From an uncultured Caulobacteraceae bacterium (GTDB lineage Bacteria; Pseudomonadota; Alphaproteobacteria; Caulobacterales; Caulobacteraceae): DNA of 40,157 bases. Position 1 is the first letter of the stretch. Each line of letters starts with the position of its first letter. The notes below the pieces were generated by a model, which was given only the letters and a program-made list of their open reading frames with translations, searched no databases and was not told the DNA's origin. The stretch spans positions 1 to 40,157 of the forward strand of contig CALEOQ010000503.1 in the NCBI GenBank assembly GCA_937910255.1, written 5' to 3'. Both the position numbers and the translations under genes were made by a program. Positions 28,860-38,812 of this stretch are shown piece by piece.

Positions 28860-29228
28860 ATGGCGAGCTTTTCGACATGGACAAGAGCAGTGAGGTGGCT
28901 TGCGGCCGCCTTGCTGGTCGCTGTCCTGTCGCTCGGACCGAGTGTGGATGCGCTCGTCTGCGGGAATGATGGAAGCTTGAGTGCAGCCGCGGCGGAAGCG
29001 CCGACCGTGGCCGGCCAGTCAACCGCCGCTCCGGAGGATCAACATCAGGGATCTGACGTCGCGGATGTCTGCATTCACGGACATTGTCACCACTACGCTC
29101 CTTTCGTGCCTTTGAATGGCGATGGCGAGTTCCTCGCGAGGAAAATTCAGTCCCAGCACGACTTGGAGCGAGGTGCTATTCGCACCTCCGATCCGCACTT
29201 CGGCCTGAAGCGACCACCTCGCGGCTGA
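28860..29228 (+). CDS. secreted His-rich protein of the efflux cluster (122 aa)
   Basis: The N-terminus is a signal peptide (AVRWLAAALLVAVLSLGPSVDA). The mature part has CIHGHCHHYAPF (about residues 71-82), a likely metal-binding cluster. It resembles the small CzcI-like proteins found ahead of czcCBA, but I can claim only the pattern. It lies 9 bases after the CDF gene and 48 before czcC. A periplasmic metal buffer or sensor is the likeliest role. Confidence 0.65.
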   Translation: MASFSTWTRAVRWLAAALLVAVLSLGPSVDALVCGNDGSLSAAAAEAPTVAGQSTAAPEDQHQGSDVADVCIHGHCHHYAPFVPLNGDGEFLARKIQSQHDLERGAIRTSDPHFGLKRPPRG

Positions 29229-29276
29229 CGACCGACGCGCCCAGCGCGAGTTCTGTCGTCATCAGCGAGAAGGTTT

Positions 29277-30536
29277 ATGTCTCTCAATCATCGAAGGCCG
29301 CTGCACGCGGCCGCTTCAGGGCTGGCTGCCCTGGGGCTCCTTAGCGGCACCGCCGCCGCGGAGCCTGCCCCGCCCTTCACGGAACTTCTTCGGCAAGCAC
29401 AGGCAACCGCGCCCAGGCTAGCCGAGGCACGGGCGGAAGTCGCGCGCACGGAGGGGCTGGCTCGCCAAGCCCGCGCGTACCCCAACCCGTCGCTCGGCCT
29501 AGAGGTGGAGAATTTCTCCGGATCGGGCCCCTACAAAGGTATCGACCAAGCCGAGACTACCGCGTCGATCAGTCAAACATTCGAGCTGGGCGGCAAGCGG
29601 CCGGCGCGCATCGCTGCTGGCCAAGCGGAGGTGCAGGCGTCTCGTCAGCGCGTCGCTCGAGCGCTGGCGGACTTCCGCTTCGATCTGACGGCGTCATACG
29701 CCGAAGCCGAAGCCGCTGACCGCCGACTGCAACTCGCCAAGGAGTCGTTGTCGCTCGCCGAAGAGGATGCCCGGATTTCCCGAGCTTTCGTCCAGTCCGG
29801 CCGAGAGCCTGACCTTCGCCGCATCCAGGCGGAGGCGGCCGTACAGGCGGCGCGGGCGAGCCTTGAGGAGGCGCAGGCCACGCGCACAACAGCTTTTGCC
29901 AGCCTCACGGCGCTCGCGGGGTCGTCAGCGCCTATCACGTCGATTCCCATCAGCCTGTTGGACCAGCCGCCCCCCTCGCTGGGGTCAGCCGGGCTGAGCA
30001 CGGCTAGCGCGCCAGGAATCATGGTGGCCCAAGCCGAGCGAGACGCCGCAACACGTCGGCTGAGCCTTGAGCGTCGGCGCGCTGTTCCAGACGTAAACGT
30101 CTCCATCGGCTTTCGGCGGTTCGAAGACAGCAATACCTCCGCTGTAGTCGCCGGAGTTTCTGTTCCGCTACCTCTGTTCGATCGAAATCGCGGCAACGTC
30201 AGCGCCGTTCGAGCCGAGGTGACGGCCGCGGAGGCGCGCCTTCGCGCCGCGAGGCTCGATGCGGAAGCCGCCCTTCGGTCAGGAACGGCGCGGGTGGCGG
30301 CGGCGGAGACGCGGCTTGTCGCATCTCGAAATGGCGAGCGAGCCGCCCAGGAAGCCTACCGACTTACACGCATAGGGTACGAGAGCGGAAAGCTCAGCCT
30401 CGCGGAACTGCTCGTTGCACGCCGCGCGCTCATTGATGCGCGCGGCCAATCCATCGCCGCCGCCGTCGAGCGGGTAAGCGCGCAAGCAGCCCTCACTCGG
30501 TTGAGCGGAGCTCCCGGGCCCGGAGAATCACAATGA
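29277..30536 (+). CDS. czcC: TolC-family outer membrane efflux protein, CzcC-like (419 aa)
   Basis: After a signal peptide it shows two OEP repeats of the TolC fold: LLRQAQATAPRLAEARAEVARTEGLARQARAYPNPSLGLEVENF in the first half, and a long helical hairpin ending AYRLTRIGYESGKLSLAELLVARRALIDARGQ in the second. YPNPSLGLE and YESGKLSLAELL are typical of CzcC. It forms the outer-membrane exit for CzcBA and overlaps czcB by four bases. Confidence 0.92.
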   Translation: MSLNHRRPLHAAASGLAALGLLSGTAAAEPAPPFTELLRQAQATAPRLAEARAEVARTEGLARQARAYPNPSLGLEVENFSGSGPYKGIDQAETTASISQTFELGGKRPARIAAGQAEVQASRQRVARALADFRFDLTASYAEAEAADRRLQLAKESLSLAEEDARISRAFVQSGREPDLRRIQAEAAVQAARASLEEAQATRTTAFASLTALAGSSAPITSIPISLLDQPPPSLGSAGLSTASAPGIMVAQAERDAATRRLSLERRRAVPDVNVSIGFRRFEDSNTSAVVAGVSVPLPLFDRNRGNVSAVRAEVTAAEARLRAARLDAEAALRSGTARVAAAETRLVASRNGERAAQEAYRLTRIGYESGKLSLAELLVARRALIDARGQSIAAAVERVSAQAALTRLSGAPGPGESQ

Positions 30537-31735
30537 AGCAAGATAAGTCGCGCCTCTATGGCGCTGTCGCCGCTGTGGCGCTGATTGCAGCCGCCGGCGG
30601 CTTCGGTCTGTCTAGCCTATTGAACCGTAGCGATGCCCCCCCTGCCGCAGCTGCGGACGAGCATGCAGAAGGCGAGGAGGGACATAAGGAAGGTGAAGGG
30701 GGGGCGGAGAAATCGGCCGAAGCCCCAGAGGGGATCGTTGCGCTCACGCCCGCCCAAATCCAGGCCTCCGGCATCAACGTCGTTGGGGTAGGACGTGGCG
30801 GCGGCGGCGAAGCCCGGCTCTCTGGACGCGTCGAGCCGATGATCGACGCGCGAGCCAGCGTGGGCGCTTCCGTCGCTGGTCGGGTGGAACGAGTGCTGGT
30901 GGCGCCGGGCCAGTCGGTTCGTGCTGGTCAAGCGTTGGCGATCCTTGTCAGCGGAGACGCCGCGACCTTTCGCGCCGAGGCTGACGCGGCCGCGGCGTCG
31001 GCCGACGCCGCCCGTCGTGCCTACGAGCGGGACCGAAGTCTTGGCGAGCAGGGTGTCGTAGCGCGCCAGGAAGTCGAGGCCTCGCGCGCCCAGGCGCTGA
31101 GTGCTGAAGCCTCCACGCGGGCGGCGCGGGCGAGGGCGTCGGCGGCAGGGTCGCCAAATGCGGCTGGCCGGGCCAGCATTTCCTCCCCGATAGCCGGGGT
31201 CGTAACAACGGTGCAGGTGGGACCGGGAGGTTTTGTCGCGCAGGGCGGGATCGTTGCAGAGGTGACGAATCCAAGCCGCGTCGAACTGGTCTTCAACGCG
31301 CCGCCGGCAGCTGCAGCGGGGGTTCGGGTAGGATCGCCCATCCGGGTGCAAGGTCCCTCTGGTGAGTTCGAGGCCGTTGTCACCGGCGTCGCCACGGGCG
31401 CCAACGCGCAGAGTGGTGCAGCCATCGTCCGGGCGCGTCCGAGCGGTGGGGCGCTGCCGCCGGCCGGCTCGGCTGTGACAGGCGCTGTGGTCACGGGGGC
31501 TTCCGGCGAAGGGACCACTGTCCCCTCCGAGGCCGTTCAATCGGTCGAAGGCGCAAGCGTTGTGTTCGTGCAGACGCAAGGCGGCTTCAGGGCTGTCCCA
31601 GTACTCGTCGGGCGCCGAGCCGGCGGTCGAACGGAGATCCTCAACGGGCTCAATGGCTCTGAACGAATCGCCGGCGCCAACGCCTTCCTACTCAAAGCCG
31701 AGCTCGCCAAGGGCGAGGCCGAGCACGGTCACTAG
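30533..31735 (+). CDS. czcB: RND efflux periplasmic adaptor, CzcB-like (400 aa)
   Basis: An N-terminal membrane anchor (YGAVAAVALIAAAGGFGLSSLL) is followed by an acidic, His/Glu-rich stretch (DEHAEGEEGHKEGEGG, about 43-58) that could bind metal. Then come the lipoyl halves: EARLSGRVEPMIDARASVGASVAGRVERVLVAPGQSVRAGQALA and SPIAGVVTTVQVGPGGFVAQGG. An Ala-rich helical hairpin and a barrel domain complete the adaptor. It links CzcA to CzcC. Confidence 0.92.
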   Translation: MKQDKSRLYGAVAAVALIAAAGGFGLSSLLNRSDAPPAAAADEHAEGEEGHKEGEGGAEKSAEAPEGIVALTPAQIQASGINVVGVGRGGGGEARLSGRVEPMIDARASVGASVAGRVERVLVAPGQSVRAGQALAILVSGDAATFRAEADAAAASADAARRAYERDRSLGEQGVVARQEVEASRAQALSAEASTRAARARASAAGSPNAAGRASISSPIAGVVTTVQVGPGGFVAQGGIVAEVTNPSRVELVFNAPPAAAAGVRVGSPIRVQGPSGEFEAVVTGVATGANAQSGAAIVRARPSGGALPPAGSAVTGAVVTGASGEGTTVPSEAVQSVEGASVVFVQTQGGFRAVPVLVGRRAGGRTEILNGLNGSERIAGANAFLLKAELAKGEAEHGH

Positions 31736-31746
31736 GGGCGACGATC

Positions 31747-34700
31747 TTGTTCAAAGCTATCATCGAAGCGTCGGTTCGGTTCCGCTGGTTCGTCATTATT
31801 GCCGTCAGCCTCGTTGCGGCGCTGGGTCTGTTCGAACTGACCAAGCTGCCGATCGATGCGGTCCCCGACATCACCAACCGACAGGTGCAGATCACCACGG
31901 TCGCCCCCGCCTTGGCGCCAGAGCAGATCGAGCGTCAGGTCACATATCCGCTGGAGACGGCCCTGGCCGGCATTCCCGGCCTGACCAGCACGCGGTCCCT
32001 CTCGCGCAACGGCTTCAGCCAGATCACCGCGATCTTCACGGACCGGACCGACATCTACTTCGCCCGTCAGCAGGTCGCCGAGCGGCTTGCCGCAGCGTCC
32101 GAGGGGCTTCCCGAAGGTGTGGAACCGGCCCTGTCGCCCATCACGACCGGCCTCGGTGAAGTCCTGATGTGGACGGTCGACTATGTCCCGTTCTCGACCA
32201 AGAGCCTGGCGAAGCCGGGCGAGCCTGGTTGGCAGGCGGGCGGCGTCTATTTGACCCCCGAGGGCGAGCGATTGTCGACGCCCGAACAGCGCGCAACCTA
32301 TCTGCGCACGGTCCAGGATTGGATCATAGCGCCCCAGATGCGCACCACCTCCGGTCTCGCCGGAGTCGATACCGTAGGCGGCTACGTCAAGGAGTACGCC
32401 GTCCGTCCCGACGCCGCGCGGCTGTCCGCCTATGGCCTGGGCCTCGGCGATCTGGTCGAGGCGGTGGAGCGCGCCAACACCCAGGCGGGCGCCGGCTACA
32501 TCCAGCGCGCGGGCGAGGCCCTGGTCGTTCGTACCGACGCTCTGGCGCTAACCATCGGCGACCTGGCCCAGGCCCCGGTCGTCAATCGCGGCGGTCTGGT
32601 CGTTCGGGTCGCCGACGTCGCCACGGTCGAGATCGGTCAGGCCCCCCGTCTGGGCGGCGCCAGCCGCGACGGCCACGAGGCCGTTCTGGGGACGGCCCTG
32701 ATGATCGCCGGCGGCAACAGCCGCACCGTCGCCCAGGCCGCCGCCGACAGACTGGCGGTGGTGGACGACAGTCTTCCCCCAAGTATCGTCGCCATCCCGG
32801 TGCTGAATCGCAGTGAGCTTGTCAACTCCACCATCGCGACGGTCGCCCGGAACCTGACCGAGGGCGCCCTTCTCGTCGTGGTGGTGCTGTTCCTGCTGCT
32901 GGGCAACATCCGCGCCGCGACCATCACAGCATTGATGATCCCGCTGTCCTTCCTGTTCGCGGTCATCGGCATGAACCGGTTCGGCATCAGTGGAAACCTG
33001 ATGAGCCTTGGCGCCCTCGACTTTGGTCTGATGGTCGACGGCGCGGTTGTGGTGATCGAGAACACACTGCTGATGCTGACACAGCGGCGGGCTCAGCTCG
33101 GTCGGATGCTGACGCGCCACGAACGATTGGGCGTTGCGGTTCAATCCGCGCGTCAGATGGTCAAGCCGGCCGCCTTTGGCCAGCTGATCATCCTTCTCGT
33201 ATTCGCCCCGCTGCTGATGCTGGAAGGCGTCGAGGGCAAGACGTTCCAGCCCATGGGCGCGACCGTCATGCTAGCCCTGGTTGGAGCGTTTATTTTCTCC
33301 TTCACCTTCGTGCCTGCCATGACAGCCCTGCTGGTGCGCGATCCCAAGTCGGTCCACGTCGGCCCCGACGGTCAGGCCGTCGAGCATGAGACTTGGATTC
33401 TTCGGTTTGCCCGCCGGTTTGTCCAGCCCGCGATCAAGGCTGCGGTCGGACGGCCTAAGCTCGTGCTGATCTCGGCGGTGGCGACCCTTGTCATCGGCGG
33501 GGTCTCCTTCATGTCGTTGGGTCGGGAATTCATTCCGACGCTCGACGAAGGCGACATCGCCCTGCAGGCGCTGCGCGTGCCATCGGCATCCTTGGAACAG
33601 TCCTTGGCCATGCAGATGGCTCTGGAGCGCGTCATCAAGGCCCAGCCTGAAGTTGAGACCATGTTCTCACGCACCGGCACGGCCGAAGCGGCTGTGGACC
33701 CGATGCCGCCGAACATCTCCGACAGCGTGATCGTGCTGAAGGACCGCAAGGACTGGCCCGATCCTAGCCTTGAGAAGGAGGCGCTGATCGAACGGGTGGA
33801 GAAGGTCGCGGGTCAGCAGATCGGCAACAATTTCGAGTTCAGCCAGCCGATCGAACTCCGCTTCAATGAACTGATCTCCGGCGTCCGAACCGACCTCGCC
33901 GTCATGGTCTATGGCGACGACTTCGACACGCTCCAGCGCGTCGCGGATCAGGTCGCGACTTCGCTCCGGAACACGACCGGGTCGGCGGACGTACGGGTCG
34001 AGCAGGCCTCCGGCCTGCCCACCCTGACCGTCAGCGTTGATCGTACTGCCGCCGCCAGCTACGGCCTGTCTGCGTCCGACGTCAGCGAAGCGGTTTCGGC
34101 CGGGATCGGCGGCGCTGAGGCCGGGCGTATCTTCGAGGGGGACCGGCGCTTCGATGTCGTCGTTCGCCTGCCGGACGACGCCCGCAACGATCCGGCGGCC
34201 CTGGCGGCACTCCCGATCGTCTCCAGTACCGGGGTTATCGTGCCGCTGTCTTCCGTGGCCCGCATCCAGACTGGTGAAGGTCCGAACCAGATCAGTCGTG
34301 AGAACGGCAGCCGTCGCATGGTGGTCCAGGCCAATGTGCGCGGACGAGATCTGGGGGGCTTCGTCACTGACGCCCAGCGCCAGGTCTCGGAGATCGAACT
34401 GCCGGCCGGGGTCTATCTCGATTGGGGCGGCCAGTTCGAGAACCTCAAGCGGGCTGAACAACGGTTTGGTCTCGTCATCCCCGTCGTCTTCGTGTTGATC
34501 GGCCTGTTGCTGTTCCTGGCGCTGGGATCTTTCGCGGAGGCCGGGCTCGTTTTCGCCTGCGTCCCCCTGGCCCTGGTTGGCGGCGCGCTCGCGCTGCTGT
34601 TGCGCGGTATGCCCTTCTCTGTCTCTGCAGCGGTCGGCTTCATCGCCGTCTCCGGCGTGGCGACCCTGAATGGCCTAGTGCTTATGCAGGCGATCCGCGA

Positions 34701-34968
34701 ACGGCTGACAGCCGGGCTGACTCCCTACGACGCGGCCATCGAAGGCGCCTCAAGCCGTCTTCGGGCCGTATTGACGACCGCCCTCGTGGCGATCGTTGGC
34801 TTCATCCCGATGGCGCTCGCGCATGGTGCGGGTGCTGAGGTGCAGAAGCCCCTGGCCACGGTCGTCATCGGCGGCCTCCTCACAGCGACGGCGCTGACGC
34901 TGCTGGTGCTGCCGACCTTCGCCGCGAAAGCTGTGAAGCACCGGAAGGCTGAGGGGATGGACGATTGA
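31747..34968 (+). CDS. czcA: heavy-metal RND efflux pump, CzcA-like (1073 aa)
   Basis: Full-length HME-RND transporter exporting Zn/Co/Cd using proton flow. N-terminal FKAIIEASVRFRWFVIIAVSL and KLPIDAVPDITNRQVQI are typical. The helix-4 motif LGALDFGLMVDGAVVVIEN carries Asp425 and Asp431 of the proton relay. The start codon is TTG at 31747, after AGGGGCG, and no better start gives the conserved N-terminus. Codon use looks more polished than in czcC and czcB, hinting at a different age. It overlaps the next gene at TTGA. Confidence 0.95.
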   Translation: MFKAIIEASVRFRWFVIIAVSLVAALGLFELTKLPIDAVPDITNRQVQITTVAPALAPEQIERQVTYPLETALAGIPGLTSTRSLSRNGFSQITAIFTDRTDIYFARQQVAERLAAASEGLPEGVEPALSPITTGLGEVLMWTVDYVPFSTKSLAKPGEPGWQAGGVYLTPEGERLSTPEQRATYLRTVQDWIIAPQMRTTSGLAGVDTVGGYVKEYAVRPDAARLSAYGLGLGDLVEAVERANTQAGAGYIQRAGEALVVRTDALALTIGDLAQAPVVNRGGLVVRVADVATVEIGQAPRLGGASRDGHEAVLGTALMIAGGNSRTVAQAAADRLAVVDDSLPPSIVAIPVLNRSELVNSTIATVARNLTEGALLVVVVLFLLLGNIRAATITALMIPLSFLFAVIGMNRFGISGNLMSLGALDFGLMVDGAVVVIENTLLMLTQRRAQLGRMLTRHERLGVAVQSARQMVKPAAFGQLIILLVFAPLLMLEGVEGKTFQPMGATVMLALVGAFIFSFTFVPAMTALLVRDPKSVHVGPDGQAVEHETWILRFARRFVQPAIKAAVGRPKLVLISAVATLVIGGVSFMSLGREFIPTLDEGDIALQALRVPSASLEQSLAMQMALERVIKAQPEVETMFSRTGTAEAAVDPMPPNISDSVIVLKDRKDWPDPSLEKEALIERVEKVAGQQIGNNFEFSQPIELRFNELISGVRTDLAVMVYGDDFDTLQRVADQVATSLRNTTGSADVRVEQASGLPTLTVSVDRTAAASYGLSASDVSEAVSAGIGGAEAGRIFEGDRRFDVVVRLPDDARNDPAALAALPIVSSTGVIVPLSSVARIQTGEGPNQISRENGSRRMVVQANVRGRDLGGFVTDAQRQVSEIELPAGVYLDWGGQFENLKRAEQRFGLVIPVVFVLIGLLLFLALGSFAEAGLVFACVPLALVGGALALLLRGMPFSVSAAVGFIAVSGVATLNGLVLMQAIRERLTAGLTPYDAAIEGASSRLRAVLTTALVAIVGFIPMALAHGAGAEVQKPLATVVIGGLLTATALTLLVLPTFAAKAVKHRKAEGMDD

Positions 34969-35567
34969 GCCCGCCCACGTTCGAAGACGATCAGCAGCGA
35001 AAAACGCTGCTGATCGTCTTGATCCTCAACGCGCTGCTGTTTGCTGTCCTCGGTGTCGGCGGGCTGATAGCGGACTCGAGCGCTCTGGTGGCGAACGCCG
35101 TCGACAATGGCTCGGACGCGGCCGTCTACTTGATCAGCTTCCTGGCTGTGGGTCGCGCCGCCCGGTGGAAACGCCGGGCGGCGCGCGCCTCCGGCATCAT
35201 GCTCCTGATCTTTGCGGTCGGCGTGCTGATCGACGCGGGGCGGCGCTGGTGGTTCGGGGCGGAGCCTGTTGGTTGGACGATGATGGCTCTCGCCCTTGTA
35301 GCGGCAGGCGTGAATCTGGTTTGCCTGCTACTGCTGCGCCGCTCGCAAACCGATGACGTGAACATGCGGGCCGCGGAAACCTTCAGCCTGAACGACTTTG
35401 CGTCCAACGGGGGCATCCTCGTCGCCGGCGGACTTGTCATGTGGCTGGACCGCGCTTGGCCGGACCTGGCGGTCGGCGTTCTAGTCGCAATCATCGCCGC
35501 CAAGGGCGGCCTCGAGATCCTACGTGACGCCGCCGCAAGCGGCGACCAACCCGACAAACAGGCCTAA
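34965..35567 (+). CDS. second short CDF-type cation transporter (200 aa)
   Basis: It starts at a TTG overlapping the czcA stop. It has five or six membrane helices: LLIVLILNALLFAVLGVGGLIADSSALVANAVDNGSDAAVYLISFL for helices 1-2 with the CDF Asp pair (VDNGSDA), and NDFASNGGILVAGGLVMWLDRAWPDLAVGVLVAII for helices 5-6. As in the transporter at 28152, the helix-5 His is missing (FSLND) and there is no C-terminal domain. Similar overall to that protein, so the cluster carries a pair of short CDFs flanking czcCBA. Confidence 0.8.
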   Translation: MSPPTFEDDQQRKTLLIVLILNALLFAVLGVGGLIADSSALVANAVDNGSDAAVYLISFLAVGRAARWKRRAARASGIMLLIFAVGVLIDAGRRWWFGAEPVGWTMMALALVAAGVNLVCLLLLRRSQTDDVNMRAAETFSLNDFASNGGILVAGGLVMWLDRAWPDLAVGVLVAIIAAKGGLEILRDAAASGDQPDKQA

Positions 35568-35580
35568 AGGGGGGGCTGCC

Positions 35581-38118
35581 ATGGCCGAGGAAAAACTTCG
35601 TCTCGCGATCCCAGTGTTACTCCCGTCCGATGGGGACGCATGCGAGCGCTGCGTTCAAGAACTGACGGAAATCCTCAAAGGCCGCACCGGTGTAGCTGAA
35701 GCTCATGTCGAAGGGCGCGAGGACGCACATCTTTGCATCCACTTCGACCCGTCGCTGATCACCCCATCGCAGGTGCGCGCCCTTGCCAAACAGCAGGGGG
35801 CTCGGATCGCCGAGTCCTTTGGACATATGAACTACCGGCTCGCGCAGCCTATGCACGCGAGGGCTGCGCGAACCCTAGCGGAAGATCTGCGCGCCAAACC
35901 GGGCGTAGTTCGCGCTGAGGTGGGCTCTACCGGGGCCGCCATCGTCGAGTTCGACCGAAATCAGCTCGACGAGCAGACGCTGCGGGCTTTCCTCGACAGT
36001 CGCGCGGTCGCTTTAGGGCAAGCGCCAGGCGCCGAGGCCCCTAGCAGCTTCGTGGAACCCTCGAACGACGACCATGCCGCCCATGGTCACAGGCCGGGCG
36101 AGGGGCACGGCCATAAGCACGGAGGCGTCTTCGGCGAGCGAACTGAGCTCGTCTTCGCGGTGCTCTCTGGTGTCGCCCTGCTAGTAGGCTGGCTGGCGTC
36201 GTTCCGGCTCTCTGGGCCCGTTCCTCTAGGCTTTTACGTGCTGGCCTATGGCTTTGGGGGCTACTTCACCCTGCGGGAGGCTCTGGAAAACCTCCGCAAC
36301 CGGCGCTTCGAGATCGACACCCTGATGCTGGTTGCGGCGGCGGGCGCCGCAGCATTGGGCGAGTGGGCGGAGGGCGCCCTGTTGCTGGTCCTGTTCAGCT
36401 TGGGGCACGCACTGGAGCAGTACGCAATGGGGCGCGCCCGACGGGCCATCGAGGCGTTGGCCGAGCTCGCGCCTGAGCGTGCGAGCCGCAAGCGCGGAGA
36501 CGTTTTCGAAGAGGTGCCGGTCGAGGCGCTACAGGTTGGCGACATCGTCCTGGTGCGGCCTAACGAACGGCTCGCCGCAGATGGCGTGGTGGTGCTTGGA
36601 GAGAGCGCTGTCAATCAAGCGCCCGTCACCGGCGAGAGCATGCCGGTGGAAAAGCGCCCATCGACTTCGGAAACCCCGTTCGAAACCGCAGACGCAGCTC
36701 ATAAGGTTTTCGCAGGCACCATCAATGGCGCGGGTGCGCTGGAAGTCCGCGTGGCTCGCCTGTCGAGCCAGTCCACGCTGGCGCGTGTGGTCACCATGGT
36801 CGCCGAGGCGGAGGCGCAGCGATCTCCTACGCAGCGCTTCACCGACAAGTTCGAGCGCATCTTCGTGCCAGCGGTGCTGGCCGGTGTTGTCGCCCTGATG
36901 TTCGCCTGGGTCGTCGTGGACGAGCCTTTCAGTGTCAGTTTCTATCGGGCGATGGCCGTTCTAGTCGCCGCCAGCCCCTGTGCCCTGGCGATCTCCGTAC
37001 CCAGCGCTGTGCTGAGCGGGGTGGCTCGCGCCGGTCGCGGCGGCGTGCTCGTCAAGGGCGGCGGGCCGCTTGAGAACCTGGGAACGCTGCAGGCGCTGGC
37101 TTTCGATAAGACCGGCACACTGACCGAAGGCCGTCCGCGGGTCACCGACGTCGTGCCGCCAATCGGCGTCACCAAAGAGCGACTGCTGGAGACAGCTGCC
37201 GCTGTGGAGGCGCTTAGCGACCACCCGCTGGCCTCAGCTGTCGTCACGGCCGCCTCCGAGGCGCTGTCTGCGCCACCTGGGCGGGCGGAGGAGGTGGAGA
37301 GCATCACAGGCCATGGCGTCCGCGGTCGCTATCGCGGCGAGGACGTCCACATCGGCAAGCTCAATATGTTCGAGACCGTCGGCGGTCCCCCTGTTCCCGA
37401 CGAGGTTCGGGGCGAAGCTGAGCGGCTCGCGGCCTCCGGGCGGACCGTCATGGTGGTTCGGAGCGGCGAGACCTATCTCGGAGTTCTAGGCCTTCAGGAC
37501 ACGCCCCGAGAGGGCGCCGCAGAGGTGATCGCCTCCCTTCGCCAGCTTGGCGTCAAACGCATGATCATGCTGTCTGGCGACAATCAGGGGGTCGCCGACG
37601 CCATCGCGGCGAAGCTCGGGCTGACCGAAGCGAAGGGCGGCCTGATGCCCGAGGACAAGGTCGCCTTTATCAAGACCATGCGCGAGCAGCGCGGCGGCGT
37701 CGCAATGATCGGTGATGGTGTCAACGATGCGCCGGCCATGGCCAACGCCACAGTCGGGATCGCCATGGGGGCGGCGGGGTCCGACGTCGCGCTCGAAACC
37801 GCAGACGTGGCGCTGATGGCCGACGACCTGCGGCGCTTGCCGTTCGCAGTCGGGCTAAGCCGTCAGACGAGCGCGATTATCAAGCAAAATCTCTTCGTCA
37901 GCCTCGGGATGGTAGCCTTCCTCATCCCGGCCACGATCTTTGGGCTCAAGATTGGCGTAGCTGTCATCTTCCACGAAGGCTCGACCCTGCTGGTGGTCGC
38001 CAATGCTCTTCGGTTGCTGGCTTTTGCTGAGAAGCCCCTCCGCGCCCGGATCGTCCAAACTCCGCGGCGGGGATCAAAGAGAGCTATGCTTCCTGACTCC
38101 CAGCCGCCCGATCTCTGA
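35581..38118 (+). CDS. P1B-4-type heavy-metal ATPase (845 aa)
   Basis: The catalytic parts are complete: phosphorylation site FDKTGTLTEG (Asp509), HP motif SDHPLAS, hinge GDGVNDAPAMAN (711-722). The membrane motif is SPC (465-467), not CPC, and the last helices carry HEGST (798-802). SPC plus HEG(G/S)T marks the P1B-4 group, linked to Co, Zn, Cd or Fe export. The N-terminus has one HMA-like domain with CERC (21-24), a second HMA-like fold with no cysteines (about 85-145) and a His-rich linker HAAHGHRPGEGHGHKH (165-180). The open frame begins at 35524 inside the previous gene; the ATG at 35581 follows AAAGGGGGG. Confidence 0.9.
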   Translation: MAEEKLRLAIPVLLPSDGDACERCVQELTEILKGRTGVAEAHVEGREDAHLCIHFDPSLITPSQVRALAKQQGARIAESFGHMNYRLAQPMHARAARTLAEDLRAKPGVVRAEVGSTGAAIVEFDRNQLDEQTLRAFLDSRAVALGQAPGAEAPSSFVEPSNDDHAAHGHRPGEGHGHKHGGVFGERTELVFAVLSGVALLVGWLASFRLSGPVPLGFYVLAYGFGGYFTLREALENLRNRRFEIDTLMLVAAAGAAALGEWAEGALLLVLFSLGHALEQYAMGRARRAIEALAELAPERASRKRGDVFEEVPVEALQVGDIVLVRPNERLAADGVVVLGESAVNQAPVTGESMPVEKRPSTSETPFETADAAHKVFAGTINGAGALEVRVARLSSQSTLARVVTMVAEAEAQRSPTQRFTDKFERIFVPAVLAGVVALMFAWVVVDEPFSVSFYRAMAVLVAASPCALAISVPSAVLSGVARAGRGGVLVKGGGPLENLGTLQALAFDKTGTLTEGRPRVTDVVPPIGVTKERLLETAAAVEALSDHPLASAVVTAASEALSAPPGRAEEVESITGHGVRGRYRGEDVHIGKLNMFETVGGPPVPDEVRGEAERLAASGRTVMVVRSGETYLGVLGLQDTPREGAAEVIASLRQLGVKRMIMLSGDNQGVADAIAAKLGLTEAKGGLMPEDKVAFIKTMREQRGGVAMIGDGVNDAPAMANATVGIAMGAAGSDVALETADVALMADDLRRLPFAVGLSRQTSAIIKQNLFVSLGMVAFLIPATIFGLKIGVAVIFHEGSTLLVVANALRLLAFAEKPLRARIVQTPRRGSKRAMLPDSQPPDL

Positions 38119-38127
38119 GGCTGAGCC

Positions 38128-38604
38128 ATGCATCAAGCTTCCCGAGAGATCGTTGTGCGGGCGTCATCGAAGCGCGTCTGGGACACACTCACGACGTTCG
38201 GAAGCTATCCCGATTGGACCCCCGCTGTCCGAGTGAGGGGTGACCTCGCGCCTGGCGGCAAGTTCGACTACGCCATCTTGGTCGGGCGTCCCGGTGGCCA
38301 GCCGCGTCACTTCAGCTTGGCCGGCAACATCGAGCAACTTGAGCCCCTTGCTTTGCTGTCTTGGGACGTTGGCCTGTCGGGCCTGCTGAGGATGCAATTC
38401 GCCATTCATCTCACCCCACGGCCGGACGCAACCAAGGTTCGTCAGAGCGTTCAGATCACCGGACTGCTGGGAGCCGTCGCCGGCAATCATCTGGCGAGGG
38501 TCTTCGGAGCGATCTTCGATCGATTGGGCGGTGATCTTCAACGTCACCTGGGCGGGGCCCCTCTCAAGCATGGCCGGAATGGTCGAAGGCGCCGGGGGTC
38601 ATGA
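38128..38604 (+). CDS. SRPBCC-family protein (158 aa)
   Basis: It has the START/Bet v1-like pattern: SREIVVRASSKRVWDTLTTFGSYPDWTPAV (about 5-34), then GGKFDYAILVGRPGG, LLSWDVGLSGLL and a long C-terminal helix (LARVFGAIFDRLGGDLQRHL). The fold makes a deep hydrophobic pocket; the ligand is unknown. It starts nine bases after the ATPase gene, so it is probably co-transcribed. The gap after it (38605-38812) holds GC-rich inverted repeats (GCCGGC TGCT GCCGGC near 38638-38653) that may end transcription; no gene is seen there. Confidence 0.82.
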   Translation: MHQASREIVVRASSKRVWDTLTTFGSYPDWTPAVRVRGDLAPGGKFDYAILVGRPGGQPRHFSLAGNIEQLEPLALLSWDVGLSGLLRMQFAIHLTPRPDATKVRQSVQITGLLGAVAGNHLARVFGAIFDRLGGDLQRHLGGAPLKHGRNGRRRRGS

Positions 38605-38812
38605 CCACGAATTTCTCGCAGTTCCGGCGGTCATTGCGCCGGCTGCTGCCGGCTGCGCCTGAGGCCGGCGCCAACACTGCAGTTCTCTAGTCCCGCAGGA
38701 ATATGCGACTTTCGGACCACTTACGTCACACTCTAGCTGAAGCAAAGGCGACGAACGACGACCGGCACAGACGTTGATCGCCGGCTGCTGCTCGGCCACA
38801 GTTGGCCTTGAT

